From Oceanococcus sp964629015 (lineage in GTDB: Bacteria; Pseudomonadota; Gammaproteobacteria; Nevskiales; Oceanococcaceae): a DNA stretch of 64,000 nucleotides. The position numbers and the translations under genes were made by a program. A model generated the notes under the pieces. It did no database searches. It was not told the origin of the DNA and saw only the letters and a program-made list of their open reading frames with translations. The stretch is from NCBI GenBank assembly GCA_964629015.1, contig CAZVMN010000003.1, positions 1-64,000 on the forward strand. The letters are read 5' to 3'. Positions 58,725-64,000 of this stretch are shown here, piece by piece; the stretch's first letter is position 1, and each line of letters begins with the position of its first letter.

Positions 58725-60143
58725 GTGGTCGCCAGTTTTCTCGTTTTTCTCGCCGCGATTGTTGCGGTCGGCATCAGTTCCGCGTGGCGCTCGCGTGGCA
58801 CCAAGCATGACTATTACCTAGCCAGCAGCAGTATCAAGCCGTGGCTGGTCGGGCTGTCTGCGGTGGCCACCAACAACAGTGGCTACATGTTCATCGGCGT
58901 GATCGGTTACACCTATGCAACCGGTCTGGCTTCGATCTGGCTGATGCTCGGTTGGATTACGGGAGACCTGATCGCCTCGTTCATGGTGCATCGCAAGTTG
59001 CGCGAAGCGGTCGAGCGCACCGGCGAGGTCAGTTTTGCCGGGGTGCTGAGTCAATGGGGTGGGGAATCGTGGCCCTATTGGCAGCGTATGGCCGGTGCTA
59101 TCGCGGCAATCTTCCTGCTGGCTTACACCGGTGCGCAGCTGGTTGCCGGCAGCAAGGCTTTGCATGTGCTGTTTGAGTGGCCGATCTGGACTGGCGCAGT
59201 CATTGGTTCAGTCATGGTCGCGGCGTATTGCGTGGCTGGGGGCATACGCGCATCGATCTGGACCGACGCGGCGCAGTCGATGGTGATGATCGTGTCCATG
59301 GGTTTGTTGCTGGTCGTGGCGGTGTCCACCTTGGGTGGTCCGGGCGCAGCCGTCGAAGCGATGGGCCAGGTTGATGGCTACCTGGATTGGTTTCCTAAGG
59401 ATCTTGTGGTGCCGGGCATTGCCGGTGGTCTGCTGTTCGCCCTGAGCTGGGGGTTTGCCGGGCTTTCAGTGATCGGCCAGCCGCACGTCATGGTGCGCTT
59501 CATGACGCTGGAATCGGCCGGGCAAATGATGCGCATGCGTGTGTGGTACTACCTGTGGTTCACGATGTTCTATGCGATGGCGACAGCAGTAGGTTTGTTG
59601 TCGCGCGTATACCTCGCAGACACCGGAAGTTTTGACGCCGAGTTGGCCTTGCCACTGATGGCGCAGCAGTTGTTGCATCCGGTTTTGGTCGGGCTGATTC
59701 TGGCCGGTGTTTTCGCTGCCACGCTATCCACCGCCGATTCCCTGGTCTTGGGCTGCTCGGCGGCGGTGACTCACGATTTGCTGCCGCATCAGATTGAGCG
59801 TCCGGCGTTGCTCAAGCTGACCACCGTGATATTGACCGGTTTGGCGCTAGTGTGGGCGCTGGCCAACAAGCAGTCGGTGTTTTCGTTGGTGATCTTCGCC
59901 TGGTCCGGTTTGGCCTCGGCATTCGGGCCGGTCCTGCTCGTATGGGCGTTCGGTGGACGTCCGCGTCAAGGTATCGCGATCGTGATGACGCTGGCTGGCT
60001 TGGGCACCGCGCTGGCTTGGCGCGCGGTGGGCTGGCAGGATGCCGTCTACGAAGGTATGCCGGGCATCATTGTTGGGGTGTTGGCGTATCTAATCTTGCA
60101 ACGTGTCGCCCCGCAACCTGAAGGGGCCAAAGCTTCCGGATAG
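58725..60143 (+). CDS. sodium:solute symporter (SSS family, PutP-like)
   Basis: A 472-residue transporter with about 13 helices. Typical motifs are GTKHDYYLASSSIKPWLVGL, SAVATNNSGYMFIGVIGYTY, GAQLVAGSKAL and GVFAATLSTADSLVLGCSAAVTH. The position directly after ask (32 bases) with a GGGAGGG ribosome site and GTG start suggests co-expression with ectoine synthesis. Proline, betaine, ectoine or another osmolyte are possible substrates; the sequence does not decide this. bioA begins 6 bases after its stop. Confidence 0.9.
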   Translation: MVASFLVFLAAIVAVGISSAWRSRGTKHDYYLASSSIKPWLVGLSAVATNNSGYMFIGVIGYTYATGLASIWLMLGWITGDLIASFMVHRKLREAVERTGEVSFAGVLSQWGGESWPYWQRMAGAIAAIFLLAYTGAQLVAGSKALHVLFEWPIWTGAVIGSVMVAAYCVAGGIRASIWTDAAQSMVMIVSMGLLLVVAVSTLGGPGAAVEAMGQVDGYLDWFPKDLVVPGIAGGLLFALSWGFAGLSVIGQPHVMVRFMTLESAGQMMRMRVWYYLWFTMFYAMATAVGLLSRVYLADTGSFDAELALPLMAQQLLHPVLVGLILAGVFAATLSTADSLVLGCSAAVTHDLLPHQIERPALLKLTTVILTGLALVWALANKQSVFSLVIFAWSGLASAFGPVLLVWAFGGRPRQGIAIVMTLAGLGTALAWRAVGWQDAVYEGMPGIIVGVLAYLILQRVAPQPEGAKASG

Positions 60144-60149
60144 CAAGTT

Positions 60150-61505
60150 ATGTCCACAGCGGGTTCCGCGTCGCTGGCGCAACGTGATTTGAAACGGATC
60201 TGGCATCCGTGCACGCAGATGAAAGACCACGAAACCCTGCCGCTGATCGAAGTTGATCGCGGTGAGGGCGTATGGTTGTACGACACTGCGGGTAAGCGCT
60301 ACCTCGACATCATCAGTTCCTGGTGGGTCAACATTTTCGGCCATTGTCATCCGCACATCGTCGATGCAATCAGCCGCCAGGCCGGCAAGCTGGAGCACGT
60401 GATTTTCGCGGGGCATACCCACGAACCGGCGGTCGAACTGGCCGAGCGTGTGCTGAAGCTTGCGCCTGCGGGCTTCGACAAAATGTTCTTCGCTGACAAC
60501 GGCTCGGCGGCCATCGAAGTGGCGCTCAAGATGAGCTTTCACTACTGGCGCAACCGCGGCGAACAACGCACCCGTTTCATTCATTTGAGCAACGCCTATC
60601 ACGGCGAAACCCTGGGTGCGCTAAGTGTTGGTGACGTGGCCTTGTACAAGGAAACCTACCAGCCGCTATTGCTGGATGCGATCTGCGTTCCCGGGCCGGA
60701 CAGCTATCAGCGTGAGGCGGGGGAAAGCCCGGCTGAGTATGCGCGGCGCAAGCTTGATGACATGCGCGCGGCGCTGGAGCAGCACGCCGGTGATGTTTGC
60801 TCGGTGATTGTGGAGCCGCTGATTCAGTGCGCCGGCAATATGCGCATGTACGATCCTGAGTATCTGCGTGGTTTGCGGATGCTGTGCGACGAATACAATG
60901 TGCATTTGATTGCCGACGAGATCGCGGTTGGCTTTGGCCGCACCGGTACCATGTTCGCCTGCGAACAGGCCGACATCCGGCCGGACTTCATGTGCTTGTC
61001 CAAGGGATTGACCGGAGGGTGGTTGCCCTTGGCCGTGGTGCTGACCGATAACACGGTCTACGAAGCGTTTTACGACGAATATCAGACCTTGCGGGCATTT
61101 CTGCACTCGCACTCCTACACCGGAAATCCGCTGGCTTGCGCGGTTGCCAACGCCACGCTCGATCTGTTCGAGCAGAACAACACCATCGTCACCAATCGGG
61201 CGCTGGCTCAGCGCATGGCGGAGGCGGCGGCTCCGCTGGCCGACCATCCGCATGTCAGCGATATTCGCCAGCACGGTATGACTCTGGCGATAGAAATGGT
61301 CCGCGACAAAGCCACACGCGAAGCGTATGACTGGAAAGAGCGTCGCGGCCTGCGGGTCTACCAGCACGGCCTGAGCAAGGGCGCCCTGCTGCGCCCGTTG
61401 GGCAACGTGGTGTATTGGATGCCCCCGTATGTCATCACCGAAGAGCAGATCGACTGGATCGCTCAGATCACTCGCGAAGGGATTGATCTGGCAACAGCAG
61501 ACTAG
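60150..61505 (+). CDS. bioA: adenosylmethionine-8-amino-7-oxononanoate aminotransferase
   Basis: A 451-residue PLP aminotransferase of biotin synthesis, forming 7,8-diaminopelargonate from KAPA with S-adenosylmethionine as amino donor. DLKRIWHPCTQMKDHET and SSWWVNIFGHCHP near the N-terminus are BioA signatures. The PLP lysine is K285 (CLSKGLTGGWLPLAV). Length is slightly above E. coli BioA (429). No other bio genes adjoin; the short gap to the symporter suggests it is expressed with the ect cluster, which is unusual. Confidence 0.94.
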   Translation: MSTAGSASLAQRDLKRIWHPCTQMKDHETLPLIEVDRGEGVWLYDTAGKRYLDIISSWWVNIFGHCHPHIVDAISRQAGKLEHVIFAGHTHEPAVELAERVLKLAPAGFDKMFFADNGSAAIEVALKMSFHYWRNRGEQRTRFIHLSNAYHGETLGALSVGDVALYKETYQPLLLDAICVPGPDSYQREAGESPAEYARRKLDDMRAALEQHAGDVCSVIVEPLIQCAGNMRMYDPEYLRGLRMLCDEYNVHLIADEIAVGFGRTGTMFACEQADIRPDFMCLSKGLTGGWLPLAVVLTDNTVYEAFYDEYQTLRAFLHSHSYTGNPLACAVANATLDLFEQNNTIVTNRALAQRMAEAAAPLADHPHVSDIRQHGMTLAIEMVRDKATREAYDWKERRGLRVYQHGLSKGALLRPLGNVVYWMPPYVITEEQIDWIAQITREGIDLATAD

Positions 61506-61535
61506 CAATCCACCCTGCGCTGGCCGCCGAAAACG

Positions 61536-61541
61536 TATAAT
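61536..61541 (+). promoter_or_regulatory. perfect -10 box immediately before the DUF1820 start
   Basis: TATAAT at 61536-61541 is followed by GCGCGG and then the ATG at 61548, so transcription could begin at or near the A of the start codon. No good -35 box lies at 16-18 bases upstream. The arrangement suggests a leaderless message. Confidence 0.55.
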
Positions 61542-61547
61542 GCGCGG

Positions 61548-61871
61548 ATGAGCAAGCAGCATTTGTATCGCGTCGTTTATCAGGCCCAGGGCGAGGTGAT
61601 CGAAATCTTCGCGCGTCAGGTTTCCCAGGGTGGTCTGTTCGGCTTTATCGAGATCGGTGAACTCGTCTTTGGTGAGCGTTCCAGTGTGGTTGTTGACCCC
61701 GCCGAAGAGCGCCTCAAAGAGCAGTTCAAAGATGTCGATAGTTTTTTCTTGCCGATGCATTCGGTGCTGCGTGTCGATGTGGTCAACAAGCAGGGCAAAG
61801 CCAAGATCAGCAAGGCTGAGGGCGGCAGCAACGTCACACCGTTTCCGATTTACACGCCGACGGACCGCTAG
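61548..61871 (+). CDS. DUF1820 family protein
   Basis: A 107-residue cytoplasmic protein with the DUF1820 pattern: LYRVVYQAQGEVIEIFARQV, then FGFIEIGELVFGE, VDPAEERLKEQF and FFLPMHSVLRVDVV. The family is widespread in gammaproteobacteria and its function is unknown to me. The stop is directly followed by the MBL-fold hydrolase ATG with no gap, which suggests a two-gene unit. The start lies 6 bases after a TATAAT box. Confidence 0.9.
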   Translation: MSKQHLYRVVYQAQGEVIEIFARQVSQGGLFGFIEIGELVFGERSSVVVDPAEERLKEQFKDVDSFFLPMHSVLRVDVVNKQGKAKISKAEGGSNVTPFPIYTPTDR

Positions 61872-62636
61872 ATGCAGTTCGCCATCCTCGGCAGCGGCAG
61901 CAAAGGCAATGCCACTGTGGTGTGCTCAGGACAGTCGCGTGTGTTGGTGGATTGTGGCTTTTCGGTCAAGGAGACCGCAGCGCGCTTGGCCCGCTTTGAG
62001 CTGACACCGGCTGACCTGGATGGCGTGCTAGTGACGCACGAGCACTCGGACCATGCCGCGGGCGTGGTGCGTCTGGCGCGACGCTACGGTTTGGCGGTTT
62101 ATGCGACTTACGGCACGGCCATGGCCGCGGGCCTGGCGGAGTTGGCACATCTGCATTTGATCACGCCGCATCAGCGTTTTGATGTGGGGGATCTGACGAT
62201 CCAGCCGTATCCGGTACCGCACGATGCGCGCGAGCCGGTGCAGTTCGTGGTCAGCCATGAACAATGTCGTATCGGCATTTTGTCCGATGCGGGCGCGGTG
62301 ACAGAGCACATGCAGGACGTGCTGTCAGGTTGCGATGCGTTGTTGCTGGAGTGCAATCATTGTCCGGAGTTGCTGGCCAACGGCCCGTATCCCCCGGCAT
62401 TGAAAAATCGGGTGGCTTCGCGGCTGGGCCACCTGAGCAATCAACAGTCGGCAGCCCTGTTAGGGCAGCTCGACCGCAGCCGCTTACAACATCTCGCTGT
62501 GACCCATCTGAGCGAGAAGAACAACTGCCCGAACCGGGCAACCCAGGCCTTGGTTGATGTGCTGGGCGAGCATCCGGAATGGCTGGCCATTGCTGGTCAG
62601 GATGAAGGTTTGGGCTGGCGACAACTGGAACTCTGA
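61872..62636 (+). CDS. MBL-fold metallo-hydrolase, YycJ/WalJ-like
   Basis: A 254-residue metallo-beta-lactamase-fold hydrolase. The metal motif THEHSDHAAG has H56, H58, D60 and H61. The N-terminus MQFAILGSGSKGNATVV and the C-terminal LAVTHLSEKNNCPNRA resemble the YycJ/WalJ subfamily, which includes a 5'-exonuclease-like enzyme. It is cytoplasmic and starts immediately after DUF1820. Substrate is inferred only from family. Confidence 0.85.
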   Translation: MQFAILGSGSKGNATVVCSGQSRVLVDCGFSVKETAARLARFELTPADLDGVLVTHEHSDHAAGVVRLARRYGLAVYATYGTAMAAGLAELAHLHLITPHQRFDVGDLTIQPYPVPHDAREPVQFVVSHEQCRIGILSDAGAVTEHMQDVLSGCDALLLECNHCPELLANGPYPPALKNRVASRLGHLSNQQSAALLGQLDRSRLQHLAVTHLSEKNNCPNRATQALVDVLGEHPEWLAIAGQDEGLGWRQLEL

Positions 62637-62644
62637 TTTTGAAC

Positions 62645-64000
62645 GTGACGACTTACCTCGGCGCTGCGGCGCTGTCGGATTTTCGCCTGCAAGCGGTGAA
62701 TCGTGGATTGCAGCCTGTGGGGCTGGAGCTGATCCGTGCTGAGTGGATTTATCTGGCCGCATGGCGCGAAGTCGCCGGTGAGGATGCGCGCAAGCTGGCG
62801 GTGCTGATTGAAACCGACGCCACCTTGCAGGATGAAGCTGATCAGGTGCTGATTGCGCCGCGTTTAGGCACGGTGTCCCCGTGGTCGAGCAAAGCCACTG
62901 ACATCGCCCGGGTGTGCGGTCTGAGCCAGCTCGCGCGTCTGGAGCAGGGCCGTCGTTTGATCGTGCGAGGTTGGGATCAGGCCGATGCCCAGACCCGGCG
63001 TGATGCGCTCAAAGGTCTGCATGATGCCCTGACCGAAACTGTGCTGTCGCAGGCGAATGATCTGGCGCAATGTTTTGGCGAGCGCAGCCCGGCGCCGCTG
63101 GTGACGATCCCATTGGGCAATGATCCACTGGCCGCATTGCAGCGCTGCAATGGCGAACTGGGACTCGCCCTCAGTGACGATGAAATGGCTCACTTGGCGC
63201 GTTTCTATGCCGAAGCCGGGCGCGATCCCAGCGATGCCGAGTTGATGATGTTTGCCCAGATCAACTCTGAGCACTGTCGGCACAAGATTTTCAATGCGGC
63301 GTGGACGCGTGATGGCGCCACATTCGAGCACAGCTTGTTCGATATGATCCGCATGACCTACGCGAAAGCCCCTGAGGGCATTTTGTCGGCCTACAAGGAC
63401 AATGCTGCGATTCTGGATGCGACGCCGACCACGCGGTTTATCCTCGATGACAAGGGGGCCTATCAGCGCCTGGAGGAAGCGGCGGCGATCGCGATCAAAG
63501 TGGAAACACATAATCATCCCACTGCAATTGCCCCGGACCCCGGTGCGGCGACCGGCGCGGGTGGCGAGATTCGCGACGAGGCAGCAACCGGCCGTGGCGG
63601 CAAGCCCAAAGCCGGTCTGGCCGGCTATTCGGTTGGTGATCTGCGTATTCCGGAATACCAGCAGCCTTGGGAAGCGGGTGATGCCGTGCCGGGCCGCTTG
63701 GCCAGCGCATTGGACATCATGCTCGATGCGCCCATCGGGGCGGCGCGTTACAACAATGAATTCGGCCGCCCCAACCTGGGCGGCTACTTCCGCACGCTGG
63801 ATACCAAGCTGGATGGTCGTCGCTGGGGCTATGCCAAGCCGATCATGATCGCAGGCGGTATGGGCAACGTGCGTCCACAACATGCTGAGAAATTGCCGGT
63901 GCCAGCGGGCAGTCTGGTAGTGGTATTGGGTGGTCCTGGCATGCTCATCGGGCTGGGTGGCGGCGCCGCATCGTCCATGCATGCGGGCGCGAGCAGCGAG
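62645..64000 (+). CDS. purL: phosphoribosylformylglycinamidine synthase, 5' part
   Basis: The reading frame is open from GTG 62645 to the end of the window: 452 residues of a protein expected to be about 1290. It is the large gammaproteobacterial PurL of purine synthesis. Family blocks are TVSPWSSKATDIARVCGL, INSEHCRHKIFNAAW, VETHNHPTAIAPDPGAATG, the GGEIRDEAATGRG segment and AGGMGNVRPQH. The start could also be TTG 62639; no strong ribosome site is seen. The glutaminase domain lies beyond the window. Confidence 0.95.
   Translation, partial: MTTYLGAAALSDFRLQAVNRGLQPVGLELIRAEWIYLAAWREVAGEDARKLAVLIETDATLQDEADQVLIAPRLGTVSPWSSKATDIARVCGLSQLARLEQGRRLIVRGWDQADAQTRRDALKGLHDALTETVLSQANDLAQCFGERSPAPLVTIPLGNDPLAALQRCNGELGLALSDDEMAHLARFYAEAGRDPSDAELMMFAQINSEHCRHKIFNAAWTRDGATFEHSLFDMIRMTYAKAPEGILSAYKDNAAILDATPTTRFILDDKGAYQRLEEAAAIAIKVETHNHPTAIAPDPGAATGAGGEIRDEAATGRGGKPKAGLAGYSVGDLRIPEYQQPWEAGDAVPGRLASALDIMLDAPIGAARYNNEFGRPNLGGYFRTLDTKLDGRRWGYAKPIMIAGGMGNVRPQHAEKLPVPAGSLVVVLGGPGMLIGLGGGAASSMHAGASSE

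Overview
The window reads as one contiguous chromosomal segment of a free-living, motile, probably marine or salt-exposed gammaproteobacterium. The gammaproteobacterial signature comes from ispB/rplU/rpmA/obgE/proB, rpsT-murJ-ribF-lspA-ispH, flhA-flhF-fleN-fliA-cheYZA, DUF1820 and the long PurL. Ectoine synthesis with its dedicated aspartokinase suggests osmotic stress, and a KshA-type Rieske oxygenase with a TesD/E/F/G-like meta-cleavage lower pathway suggests steroid catabolism. A Nevskiales-like steroid degrader would fit, but that placement is inference.

Layout. 1-2.5 kb: end of a tRNA-Arg, a lipase-like hydrolase and two membrane proteins, one with an AgmX/PglI-type C-terminal domain. 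2.6-11.1 kb: core genes (tRNA-Pro, ispB, rplU-rpmA, obgE-proB, rpsT, murJ-ribF-lspA-ispH), with ileS and fkpB missing from their usual places. 11.2-19.1 kb: type IV pilus minor pilin operon fimT-pilV-pilW-pilX-pilY1-pilE facing a second fimT-like gene. 19.2-25.8 kb: tRNA-Thr, pdxH with an FkbO/XanB2-like chorismatase, tRNA-Ser, a thrombospondin type 3 repeat lipoprotein, a Bcr/CflA transporter and small unknowns. 25.9-42.8 kb: an accessory catabolic island with three gene groups: (a) SDR, TonB receptor, KshA-like oxygenase; (b) WS/DGAT acyltransferase, SDR, DUF3604 lipoprotein, periplasmic PPIase, HupE-like permease, LolA-like protein; (c) meta-cleavage hydrolase, hydratase, acylating aldehyde dehydrogenase, aldolase, then a membrane-anchored unknown and a convergent NTF2-like gene. 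42.9-46.8 kb: a histidine kinase, a tandem-receiver regulator, a TetR regulator and a small membrane protein gene with two operator-like repeats. 46.9-54.5 kb: flagellar and chemotaxis cluster. 54.9-61.5 kb: ectABC-ask, a sodium/solute symporter and bioA. 61.5-64 kb: DUF1820, an MBL-fold hydrolase and the start of purL, which runs off the window.

How the parts may work together. In the island, the TonB receptor could import a hydrophobic substrate, KshA would open the steroid B ring together with a dehydrogenase encoded elsewhere, and the plus-strand genes would process the ring-A fragment to pyruvate and an acyl-CoA. The acyltransferase operon and the NTF2-like gene carry the same 38-bp bipartite element upstream (21 identical bases with identical spacing), so they are probably co-regulated. 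This element and the operon it precedes (WS/DGAT-SDR-DUF3604-PPIase-HupE-LolA-like) are my best candidates for something undescribed.

Limits: all assignments come from reading translated sequence and motifs by eye. No database search or structure prediction was run.
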